From contig URTF01000040.1 of the NCBI GenBank assembly GCA_900550695.1, forward strand, positions 1 through 18,503: a DNA stretch of 18,503 bases, given 5' to 3'. The notes under the pieces were generated by a model, which was not told where the DNA came from, did no database searches, and saw only the letters and a program-made list of their open reading frames with translations. Shown piece by piece: positions 6,678 to 13,505 of the stretch (the first letter of the stretch is position 1; each line of letters starts with the position of its first letter). The DNA comes from an uncultured Ruminococcus sp. (GTDB lineage: Bacteria > Bacillota > Clostridia > Oscillospirales > Ruminococcaceae). The translations under genes were made by a program, and so were the position numbers.

Positions 6678-9321
6678 GCATCAGCGGTGCGAATATCGCA
6701 AAGCCGAACGCTATCGCAAGCTGTTGACCCGACAATGCCGTTGTTGAGAAAATTATCTGCATGAACGGCACATATATTGCCGCAAAAATTATGCAAAGCG
6801 AGGACAGCACCGCAAGTATAAGCTTCGGGTTATTGAAATACGGCACTGTGAAAATGTTCTTCGTTTCCGATTTGCACTCGAAAACGTGCGCAAGCTGGGT
6901 CATTACAAGGGTGAAAAGCGCCGCAGTTCTGGCGGTGTCAACGCTGCCCGACATATAGTTCGTCAGGAAAAAACAGCCGAGCGTACATGCACCTATCAGA
7001 ATACCTCTGAACACTATCTTCGTCATAAGACCGCCCGAAAAGAAGCTTTCGTTCGCTTTTCTCGGCGGCTTGTTCATACATTCGTGCTCGGTCGGCTCTA
7101 CACCGAGAGCGACGGCAGGAAGTCCGTCTGTAGCAAGATTGACGAGAAGAAGCTGGGTAGGGAGAAGCACCACAGGCATTCCCATTATAATTCCGAGGAA
7201 CATCGTCAGCACCTCGCCGATATTGCAGGAGAGCAGGTAGCGGACGAATTTTCGGATATTTGCATAGATACCCCGACCCTGTTCAACGGCTTTGACAAGT
7301 GTTGCAAAGTTGTCATCGAGCAGGACAACATCGGCGGCTTCCTTGGTAACGTCCGTTCCCGTGATCCCCATTGCAACGCCGATAGAGGCTTCTTTTACCG
7401 CAGGAGCGTCATTAACGCCGTCACCCGTCATGGTCACTATATCGCCCCTGCGCTTGAAAGCGCGGACGATGCGAAGCTTATCCTCGGGAGTTGCACGGGC
7501 GTAAACGGCAGCTTTTCCGATAACATCGTCAAGCTCATCATCGGACATTTTCGCAAGCTCCGCTCCCGTTACAACGATATCGTCACTGCGCAGGATACCT
7601 GCTTTTTTAGCAATTGCGGCGGCGGTGTTCTTGTGGTCGCCCGTTATCATCACCGTTCGGATATGCGCCTTTCGGCAAAGCTTTACAGCCTCAACAGCTT
7701 CAGGGCGGGGAGGGTCGGTCATTCCTGCAAGTCCGAGGAAGATCATACCGTTTTCGCTGTCGCCGCCGTCAATGTTCTTCTCACAGAAAGCAAGCACACG
7801 AAGCGCTTCGCCCGTGAGCTTTTCGTGTTCGGATTCGAGGCTTCGGCGAACGGACGGGGTGAGAGGTTTAACTCCGTCATTAGTCATTATAAATGAGCAT
7901 CGGGGGAGGATAACGTCAAATGCGCCCTTTGTAAATGCGGTCTTTCCCGAGCCGCCCGAGCATATCACGGTCATACAGCGTGTTTCGCTGTCGAAAGGTA
8001 TCTCCTCATTTTTGCGGAAACTGTGACGGAGCTTTTCCATAGTGAAACCCGACTTCGCCGCCATTATAAGGAGTGCGATCTCTGTCGGGTCGCCTGCGGT
8101 GTTCCATTCTTCCTTTTTGCCGAATGATCTTAGCTGACCACGCTCACGCTGAGAAACCTGTGAAAGCTGGGACGGTGCGCTTATGTCGGCATTGTTGCAG
8201 AGGACTGCACAGTGCATAAGCTCGGATAGGGTCTTGTCTGCGCTCGGGTTGATGTTCTTTCCGTCCTCGGTTATGCCGCCCCGAACGATGTAGCCGCTGC
8301 CCGAAATATCGTAAAGCTTATTACCGCAGAAAACTTTTGTTACGGTCATTTTATTCTCGGTGACAGTTCCTGTTTTGTCCGTGCAGATCACCGATGCACA
8401 GCCGAGGGTTTCGACCGAGTGGAGCTTATGTACAAGCGCTTTCTGCGCAAGCATACGCCGAACAGCGAGTGCGAGCGCAATTGTTACCGTCGCAGGAAGT
8501 CCCTCGGGGATAGCGGCAATGGCAACGGAAATACCCGTCATAAGCATATCGAACGGCGGCTCTCCGTGCAGAATTCCTGCGCCTGCGACAACGATACAGA
8601 CAGCCGTGCATATTATCGCAACGACCTTGCCAAGCTCGCCGAGCCTTTTCTGGAGCGGAGTTTCTTCCTCTTCGATATCGGTCAGCATACCCGAAATTTT
8701 TCCGACCTGCGCCGAAAGTCCCGTTGCGATGACCTTTGCAAGAGCCGTTCCCTTGGTTATAACAGTACCGCTGTAAACAATGTTCGCCTTTCCGATGGAA
8801 TTATCGTCATCATCGGGCGAGCCTGCCGACTTTGCGACGGGGGCGGATTCACCCGTGAGGATACTTTCCTCGGCGAAAAGTCCTCGGCTTTCGAGAAGCG
8901 CCGCATCAGCAGGTATCTTGTCGCCTGCTTCAAGCGAAATAACGTCACCCGGAACGATAACGGACGCAGGAAGTTCGGTAAGATGTCCGTCACGGTAGAC
9001 CTTTGCGTTCGGAGCGGTCATATTTTTGAGTGCAATGAGCGTTTTTTCGGTCTTATACTCCTGCACGAAGCCCAGAACTGCGTTCAGAAGCACGATAACG
9101 ATGATAGTCAGCGCATCATAAACTTCGCCGAGGAATATCGACACCGCTGTCGCTATCAAAAGGATCATTACCATAACATCTCGGAACTGTCCGAGGAAAA
9201 TTTTTATCGGCGCAGTCTTTTTCTTGCTTGCGAGCCGATTTTCGCCGTATCGGAGAAGCCTTTCCTCCGCCGATGATGACGAAAGACCAAGCATCGAGCC
9301 GTTTACGCTTTTTTCTGCCAT
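6655..9321 (-). CDS. P-type calcium-transporting ATPase (type IIA)
   Basis: This 888-residue membrane pump exports cations, most likely Ca2+, at the cost of ATP. Visible motifs are actuator TGES (156-159), M4 PEGLP (272-276), phosphorylated Asp315 in DKTGT, nucleotide-domain GDPTE (410-414) and hinge TGDGVND (632-638). Residues matching the SERCA calcium ligands are kept: Glu273 (M4), Asn700 and Glu703 (M5), and Asn728, Thr731 and Asp732 (M6). This points to Ca2+ rather than Na+/K+. The start is set by GGGAGAG close upstream of the ATG. Two oddities: a Gln/Ser/Arg-rich insert at about 383-404, and the last six to seven residues and stop codon are encoded by the repeat element. It is divergent from nfnA and convergent with gltD. 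Confidence 0.95.
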   Translation of the reverse strand: MAEKSVNGSMLGLSSSSAEERLLRYGENRLASKKKTAPIKIFLGQFRDVMVMILLIATAVSIFLGEVYDALTIIVIVLLNAVLGFVQEYKTEKTLIALKNMTAPNAKVYRDGHLTELPASVIVPGDVISLEAGDKIPADAALLESRGLFAEESILTGESAPVAKSAGSPDDDDNSIGKANIVYSGTVITKGTALAKVIATGLSAQVGKISGMLTDIEEEETPLQKRLGELGKVVAIICTAVCIVVAGAGILHGEPPFDMLMTGISVAIAAIPEGLPATVTIALALAVRRMLAQKALVHKLHSVETLGCASVICTDKTGTVTENKMTVTKVFCGNKLYDISGSGYIVRGGITEDGKNINPSADKTLSELMHCAVLCNNADISAPSQLSQVSQRERGQLRSFGKKEEWNTAGDPTEIALLIMAAKSGFTMEKLRHSFRKNEEIPFDSETRCMTVICSGGSGKTAFTKGAFDVILPRCSFIMTNDGVKPLTPSVRRSLESEHEKLTGEALRVLAFCEKNIDGGDSENGMIFLGLAGMTDPPRPEAVEAVKLCRKAHIRTVMITGDHKNTAAAIAKKAGILRSDDIVVTGAELAKMSDDELDDVIGKAAVYARATPEDKLRIVRAFKRRGDIVTMTGDGVNDAPAVKEASIGVAMGITGTDVTKEAADVVLLDDNFATLVKAVEQGRGIYANIRKFVRYLLSCNIGEVLTMFLGIIMGMPVVLLPTQLLLVNLATDGLPAVALGVEPTEHECMNKPPRKANESFFSGGLMTKIVFRGILIGACTLGCFFLTNYMSGSVDTARTAALFTLVMTQLAHVFECKSETKNIFTVPYFNNPKLILAVLSSLCIIFAAIYVPFMQIIFSTTALSGQQLAIAFGFAIFAPLMQCVIRNA

Positions 9322-9376
9322 TTTTATCTCTCCCGTTTAAATAAATTTCCGACTTTGAGCGGTCTGTTCAGTTCTA

Positions 9377-9382
9377 ATTATA
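9377..9382 (-). promoter_or_regulatory. Possible -10 box of the ATPase promoter
   Basis: TATAAT on the minus strand lies about 55 bp upstream of the ATPase start codon, but no good -35 box is found 16-18 bp further upstream. An alternative is TTGACT (9455-9450) with TAATAC (9433-9428), 16 bp apart, giving a leader of about 100 nt. Which one is used cannot be decided from sequence. Confidence 0.35.
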
Positions 9383-9472
9383 TTCGGACAGGTCGGGAAA
9401 AATGACGATCGGTAAAATTCCGTGAAAGTATTATTTTCCTGCAAAAGTTAGTCAATATTTATATTTAAATTG

Positions 9473-9501
9473 TTGACTTTAGCGTTATTTTAAGATATAA
9501 T
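9473..9501 (+). promoter_or_regulatory. Sigma-A promoter of nfnAB
   Basis: TTGACT at 9473-9478 and TATAAT at 9496-9501 are separated by 17 bp. Transcription would start near 9508, leaving a leader of about 55 nt. AAAGGA at 9549-9554 is the ribosome site, 8 nt before the nfnA ATG. Confidence 0.85.
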
Positions 9502-9562
9502 ATTAGTTATAGCATTATGCCATAGGGAGAATGCGGTTATTTTTTTGTAAAGGAATGAGATA

Positions 9563-10405
9563 ATGTATAAGATTGTTCGCAAGAAAGAGCTTAACCCAAC
9601 TGTTACGCTCATGGACATCGAAGCACCCATGATCGCCAGAAAGGCTGAACCGGGTCAGTTTATTATCCTCAGAGTTGACGAGGAAGGCGAGCGTATCCCG
9701 CTCACAGTTGCAGATTTTGACAGAGAAAAGGGTACTGTCACAATTATTTTCCAGATCGTTGGCGCAACGACAGAAAAGCTCAACCATAAGAACGAGGGCG
9801 AGTATATCCAGGACTTCGTTGGTCCTCTCGGCGTTGCTTCACATACAGACGGACTTAAGAAAGTCGCTGTTGTCGGCGGCGGCGTAGGCTGTGCTATTGC
9901 ATACCCTATCGCAAAGAAGCTCCACCACCTCGGCTGTGAAGTTCACTCTATCGTTGGTTTCAGAAATAAAGACCTCGTTATCCTTGAAGATGAGTTCAAG
10001 GCTGTTTCCGATAAGCTCTGCATGATGACGGACGACGGTTCGCACGGTGAAAAGGGTCTTGTTACAGAGGCTCTCCGCAAGCTCATCGAGAGCGGCGAAA
10101 AATATGACGAAGTTATCGCTATCGGACCTCTCGTAATGATGAAGTTCGTTGTTGCCGTAACTAAGGAGTTCGGCATCAAGACAGTTGTTTCAATGAACCC
10201 GATCATGATCGACGGAACGGGAATGTGCGGCGGCTGCCGTCTTACTGTCGGCGGTGAAACGAAGTTCGCCTGCGTTGACGGTCCTGACTTTGACGGTTTC
10301 CTCGTTGACTTTGACGAGGCAATGGACAGAGGCACTATGTATAAGCCGTTTGAACGCCACAAGCACGAAGAAACGTGCAATCTCTTCGCCAAGGAGGTAA
10401 AGTGA
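9563..10405 (+). CDS. nfnA: NfnA: NADH-dependent ferredoxin:NADP+ oxidoreductase, small subunit
   Basis: This 280-residue protein belongs to the ferredoxin-NADP reductase superfamily (SudB / dihydroorotate dehydrogenase electron-transfer type). An FAD-binding beta-barrel comes first (about 1-95, with the ERIPLTVAD flavin motif near 43-51). An NAD(H)-binding Rossmann domain follows (GGGVGCA near 105-111). A 2Fe-2S cluster motif lies in the C-terminal part (Cys222, Cys225 and Cys237, with Asp217 nearby). In characterised NfnA proteins an Asp is reported as one ligand, and Asp217 could fill that role. The protein oxidises NADH and partners NfnB. Its stop codon is 1 nt from the nfnB start, so translation is probably coupled. 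Confidence 0.93.
   Translation: MYKIVRKKELNPTVTLMDIEAPMIARKAEPGQFIILRVDEEGERIPLTVADFDREKGTVTIIFQIVGATTEKLNHKNEGEYIQDFVGPLGVASHTDGLKKVAVVGGGVGCAIAYPIAKKLHHLGCEVHSIVGFRNKDLVILEDEFKAVSDKLCMMTDDGSHGEKGLVTEALRKLIESGEKYDEVIAIGPLVMMKFVVAVTKEFGIKTVVSMNPIMIDGTGMCGGCRLTVGGETKFACVDGPDFDGFLVDFDEAMDRGTMYKPFERHKHEETCNLFAKEVK
10391..10398 (+). promoter_or_regulatory. Ribosome binding site of nfnB inside the nfnA 3' end
   Basis: AAGGAGGT is a full-consensus site lying within the last codons of nfnA, 8 nt before the nfnB ATG at 10407. It fixes the nfnB start and favours coupled, equal synthesis of the two subunits. Confidence 0.85.
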
Positions 10406-10406
10406 T

Positions 10407-11801
10407 ATGCCTAATATGTCACCAAAGAAAAATCCTATGCCTACACAGGATCCAAAGGAAAGAAGCTGCAACTTCAAGGAGGTTGCTCTCGGATATACAA
10501 AGGAAATGGCTGTTGATGAGGCACAGCGCTGCCTTAACTGCAAGAACAAGCCTTGCGTAAGCGGCTGTCCCGTAGGTATCTCTATCCCCGATTTTATCGC
10601 AAAGGTAGCTGTTGAGGATTTCGACGGCGCTTATGATATCATCACAAAATCAAGCTCACTCCCTGCTGTCTGCGGACGTGTCTGCCCACAGGAAAGCCAG
10701 TGTGAGGGCAAGTGCGTAAGAGGCATCAAGACTGAAGCTGTCGGCATCGGCAGACTTGAACGTTTTGTTGCTGACTGGCACAACGAACACAGCGCAGCTG
10801 CTCCCGTAAAGCCTGAGCCGAACGGTCACAAGGTAGCAGTTATCGGTGCAGGTCCTTCGGGTCTTACCTGCGCAGGCGACCTCGCTAAGATGGGTTATGA
10901 CGTTACAATTTACGAAGCACTCCACCTCGCAGGCGGCGTTCTCGTTTACGGTATCCCTGAATTCAGACTTCCTAAGTCTATCGTTCAGAAAGAAGTTGAC
11001 GGACTTAAGGCTCTCGGCGTTAAGGTCATCACAAATACAGTTGTCGGCAAGACGATCTCCGTTGATGAGCTTTTTGAGGACGAAGGCTTTGAAGCAGTAT
11101 TCATCGGTTCGGGCGCAGGACTTCCGAGATTTATGGGTATCCCCGGTGAAAACTTCAAGGGCGTTTACTCCGCTAACGAGTTCCTCACCCGTGTAAACCT
11201 TATGAAAGCATATAAGGAAGACTCCGATACACCTATCAAGAAGAACAAGAGCGTGGCAGTAGTCGGCGGCGGCAACGTTGCAATGGACGCTGCAAGATGC
11301 GCAAAGCGTCTCGGCGCAGAGAATGTTTACATAGTTTACAGAAGAAGCGAAGCAGAAATGCCTGCCCGTAAGGAAGAGGTTGAACACGCTAAGGAAGAGG
11401 GCATCATCTTCAAGACCCTCAACAATCCTATCGAAGTTATGGGCGGCGATGATAAGTTCGTAAACGGACTCAAGTGCGTTGAAATGGAACTCGGCGAACC
11501 TGACGAGAGCGGCAGAAGAAGACCTGTCGTAAAGCCGAACTCCGAGTTTATCCTCGATGTAGACTGCGTAGTAATGTCTATCGGTACTTCACCAAACCCG
11601 CTTATCAAGAACACAACAAAGGGTATCGAGACCAACAAGCACGGCTGCTTTATCTGCAACGAGGACGGTCTTACCTCCCGTGAGGGCGTATATGCAGGCG
11701 GCGATGCAGTAACAGGCGCAGCAACGGTTATCCTCGCAATGGGCGCAGGAAAGACCGCTGCAAAGGCTATGGACGAATACATCAAATCAAAAAATGCGTA
11801 A
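10407..11801 (+). CDS. nfnB: NfnB: NADH-dependent ferredoxin:NADP+ oxidoreductase, large subunit (GltD-like)
   Basis: This 464-residue flavoprotein carries the bifurcating FAD and two 4Fe-4S clusters. Together with NfnA it uses reduced ferredoxin plus NADH to reduce two NADP+ (reversible), in the cytosol of anaerobes. Cluster cysteines are Cys42, Cys45, Cys50 and Cys54, then Cys89, Cys93, Cys99 and Cys103, with Glu96 and Glu100 close to the second group. The FAD motif GAGPSG is at 147-152 and a second dinucleotide motif GGGNVAMD at about 289-296. It is often annotated as glutamate synthase small subunit (gltA), but the NfnA partner and the absence of an adjacent large subunit support Nfn. The last codons (Asn-Ala-stop) are read from the repeat element. 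Confidence 0.93.
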   Translation: MPNMSPKKNPMPTQDPKERSCNFKEVALGYTKEMAVDEAQRCLNCKNKPCVSGCPVGISIPDFIAKVAVEDFDGAYDIITKSSSLPAVCGRVCPQESQCEGKCVRGIKTEAVGIGRLERFVADWHNEHSAAAPVKPEPNGHKVAVIGAGPSGLTCAGDLAKMGYDVTIYEALHLAGGVLVYGIPEFRLPKSIVQKEVDGLKALGVKVITNTVVGKTISVDELFEDEGFEAVFIGSGAGLPRFMGIPGENFKGVYSANEFLTRVNLMKAYKEDSDTPIKKNKSVAVVGGGNVAMDAARCAKRLGAENVYIVYRRSEAEMPARKEEVEHAKEEGIIFKTLNNPIEVMGGDDKFVNGLKCVEMELGEPDESGRRRPVVKPNSEFILDVDCVVMSIGTSPNPLIKNTTKGIETNKHGCFICNEDGLTSREGVYAGGDAVTGAATVILAMGAGKTAAKAMDEYIKSKNA

Positions 11802-11967
11802 TTCGTAATGCGTAATGCGTAATTAATGCAATGCGGTGCATTGCATGCAAAAAAATTTCATAATTAATTATAAAAAAATGCGTTCACGAGAAAATCGTGA
11901 ACGCATTTTTATTATTCTAACGGAATAGCGAAGCTAATTACGCATTACGCATTACGAATTACGCATT
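11793..11967. repeat. MITE-like palindromic element, copy 2 (inverted relative to copy 1)
   Basis: This 175-bp element has perfect 33-bp terminal inverted repeats (11793-11825 and 11935-11967), one AATGCGT heptamer shorter than in copy 1 on both sides. Its internal arms are recognisably those of copy 1 but in reverse order: the ATGCAATGC hairpin lies at 11826-11846, and the arm ending CGAAGC lies at 11911-11934. It occupies the junction of convergent nfnB and the DUF3783-type gene. It overlaps the nfnB stop codon and ends 5 bp from the stop of the other gene. Confidence 0.9.
11874..11910. terminator. Bidirectional terminator hairpin inside repeat copy 2
   Basis: A perfect 16-bp stem (11874-11889 / 11895-11910) closes on a GAAAA loop, with A and T runs at its feet. 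It is the equivalent of the copy 1 hairpin and should end both nfnAB and the leftward DUF3783-type transcript. Confidence 0.88.
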
Positions 11968-11972
11968 AAATT

Positions 11973-12353
11973 TCATCCGCCCATTTTCTCCCGTTCTTTT
12001 GCAAGCTCGGAAACGAGCTTTTTGATGCTCCATTTCTGATTTGACGGCGTGAGAACGGCTTTTAACGGAATATATATATCCGCTTTTCGCAGATCTGCAA
12101 GTACAGTATCGATCTGCTTGCCCGAAAGACCTGAAAAAATAACGCAGCCGCTGTCAGCTTCGGCTGTTTTGCCGCTCTTTTCAAAGCCGCCGGATCCTGC
12201 AAAAAATCCGAGAGGAGAGTCTGCATCATTATCCTCGGCGATCACAAGCTTTATGTTTGATCTGTCCGCAAGCTTTTGAAGAGCGGTGAGATCTTCCTGC
12301 TGTTTGTAAACGATCATACGGGCGTTCGGGGTGCTTATTATTCTTGACTTCAT
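11973..12353 (-). CDS. DUF3783-type small protein
   Basis: This 126-residue cytosolic protein of unknown function is recognised from its C-terminal half, about 65-118. That half holds the motif CVIFSGLSGKQID, followed by PLKAVLTPSNQKW and a basic helix, the pattern of DUF3783 proteins of Firmicutes. The N-terminal part (about 1-45) looks like a degenerate alpha/beta half-domain. The start at 12353 is preferred because AAAGGA lies 8 nt upstream. Codons further upstream run into the terminator of the neighbouring gene. Only 69 bp separate it from the next gene and no clear promoter is visible, so it may depend on read-through or a weak promoter. Confidence 0.75.
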   Translation of the reverse strand: MKSRIISTPNARMIVYKQQEDLTALQKLADRSNIKLVIAEDNDADSPLGFFAGSGGFEKSGKTAEADSGCVIFSGLSGKQIDTVLADLRKADIYIPLKAVLTPSNQKWSIKKLVSELAKEREKMGG

Positions 12354-12386
12354 ATTTTGTGTCCTTTCGTTCTTGGAAAATAAAAA

Positions 12387-12408
12387 GCCGACAGGCGAAC
12401 CTGTCGGC
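12387..12408 (-). terminator. Intrinsic terminator after the secreted-protein gene
   Basis: A 9-bp GC-rich stem (GCCGACAGG / CCTGTCGGC) has a 4-nt loop that reads TTCG on the minus strand. It is followed on that strand by a T-rich run. It lies 14 bp beyond the stop codon of the 13154-12423 gene and inside the short gap before the DUF3783-type gene. Confidence 0.88.
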
Positions 12409-12422
12409 AAAATGTCTGTATC

Positions 12423-13154
12423 TTACTGGGTAAATCTGCTCTGGAACTTTGAAATAATAAATCCAACGCAGGCAACAACTCCGACAAGGATAATGCAGAC
12501 AAGAACTATAAGGATAATTCTCGGACCTTTGGCGATAGATACCTCGATCTTGGAGCTTTCTTTCTGATCGCCGATATTTGCGATCGTTGTTCCGTCCGCT
12601 TTGGTTATCGTGAGATCATCAACGAAAGCGACCGGACCGCTGTAAGCCTCATAAACGGGAATAGAGAAACCGATCTTCGTATTGTCGGCATTTCCCGGAA
12701 CGGTAAGCACAACGTCAGTCCAGGTACCGGCATGTTCTGTACTGATATCGGACGTCATCCATACAATGCCGTCGGAAAAAACGGAAAATGTCGGCGCAAG
12801 CTTTGCTGCGTTATCGTCAATGAGTACTTTCATTGAGATAGTGCATCCTGCAAAACTGTTAAGCTCAAATGATGAAGAGTCAAAATACAATCCGCCGAAA
12901 CGGCTGTCGTCATCGATCGATTCCGTAACATTTTCGGAAAGCATGAGCGAACCGTTGCCGTTTAATTTTGTCTGCTCATTTATTGATGCGGTGAAACCTG
13001 TTTCCTCGGTCGAACCATAGCTCTGGAGCATTGAGAGTGAAGTATCAGTGTCAAAGTTGAAGGTTGCGCTTCCATCGGCAAATGCGGAGAAAGAAACTGC
13101 CGAAAGAGCCATAACTGTAGCTGCAGCGGCAGCAATGATCTTAAAAATTCTCAT
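12423..13154 (-). CDS. Secreted, C-terminally membrane-anchored protein with a beta-rich domain
   Basis: This 243-residue protein is of unknown function. Residues 1-26 form a classic signal peptide (basic start, Ala-rich core, AFA before Asp27). About 30-190 is Asp/Ser/Thr-rich and predicted beta, with phrases such as WTDVVLTVPG and GPVAFVDDLTI that resemble the jelly-roll folds of carbohydrate-binding modules; this is only a resemblance. A hydrophobic helix at about 212-234 followed by KFQSRFTQ would anchor the protein with the domain outside the cell. The start at 13154 was chosen for the signal peptide and an upstream AAAGGA. It has its own promoter and terminator. A cell-surface binding or sensing role is inferred. 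Confidence 0.7.
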   Translation of the reverse strand: MRIFKIIAAAAATVMALSAVSFSAFADGSATFNFDTDTSLSMLQSYGSTEETGFTASINEQTKLNGNGSLMLSENVTESIDDDSRFGGLYFDSSSFELNSFAGCTISMKVLIDDNAAKLAPTFSVFSDGIVWMTSDISTEHAGTWTDVVLTVPGNADNTKIGFSIPVYEAYSGPVAFVDDLTITKADGTTIANIGDQKESSKIEVSIAKGPRIILIVLVCIILVGVVACVGFIISKFQSRFTQ

Positions 13155-13234
13155 GTCAAAGACCCGTCCTTTATTTATTTTTGCTGACAGGGTGTGCGGG
13201 AGAAATATGACCATATCAGCAATATACTATATAT

Positions 13235-13263
13235 ATTTTATTATAATACGCAAAATTTGTCAA
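13235..13263 (-). promoter_or_regulatory. Promoter of the secreted-protein gene
   Basis: On the minus strand TTGACA (13263-13258) is followed after 17 bp by TAAAAT (13240-13235). Transcription would begin near 13228, about 74 nt before the start codon. The -35 box is embedded in a perfect inverted repeat. Confidence 0.75.
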
Positions 13264-13291
13264 TATGTTTTTACGCATATTGACAAATTTT
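13252..13291. promoter_or_regulatory. Perfect 16-bp inverted repeat over the -35 box (candidate operator)
   Basis: Arms AAAATTTGTCAATATG (13252-13267) and its exact complement (13276-13291) flank an 8-bp spacer. The arm near the gene contains the -35 TTGACA, so a dimeric regulator binding here could block the promoter. It could also act as an RNA hairpin at the end of leftward EF-G-like transcription, although no good T-run follows on that strand. Confidence 0.5.
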
Positions 13292-13301
13292 ATTTTTTGC
13301 A

Positions 13302-13369
13302 GGGAAGCCCCTGTAGGCAGTTCACGCCACGCTCCGCTTTGCTGCGCTTGTTTGCGGTGAAAATAAATT
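13302..13369. repeat. Approximately 70-bp repeat, unit 1
   Basis: The first 38 bp (13302-13339, starting GGGAAGCCCCTGTAGGCAG) match unit 2 with three substitutions. Weaker similarity (GCTTG, GGTGA and AAATT blocks) continues to about 13369. The core contains a small imperfect palindrome around CCTGYAGG. No function is recognised. Confidence 0.75.
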
Positions 13370-13416
13370 TGCAGCCGCGGATATAGTTTATTATATAACA
13401 TTGCAAATCAAAGTTT

Positions 13417-13485
13417 GGGAAGCCCCTGCAGGCAGTTCGCACCACGCTCCGCTTCATTATGCTTGAAGTGAGGTGATCTTAAATT
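13417..13485. repeat. Approximately 70-bp repeat, unit 2
   Basis: This is a direct copy of unit 1, 115 bp downstream, with a well-conserved 38-bp core (13417-13454) and a diverged tail. Both units lie immediately downstream of the EF-G-like gene and may belong to a genome-wide interspersed family. Confidence 0.75.
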
Positions 13486-13505
13486 AAAAGTTTCATCACG
13501 CTTAA

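Noticed and set aside
6886..7896. Plus-strand open frames of 285-336 codons opposite the ATPase (also 8419-9276)
   Set aside because: They overlap conserved ATPase motifs on the other strand and have basic, low-complexity translations. They are shadows of the ATPase.
9508..9562. Possible attenuator in the nfnA leader (GCATT / AATGC followed by a T-run)
   Set aside because: The stem has only 5 bp and a long loop, too weak for a terminator. The T-rich stretch is more likely plain spacer.
9555..9563. Three-base-pair mini frame ATG AGA TAA just before the nfnA start
   Set aside because: It is too short and too close to the ribosome site to be a meaningful upstream frame, and it arises by chance from an A/T/G-rich leader.
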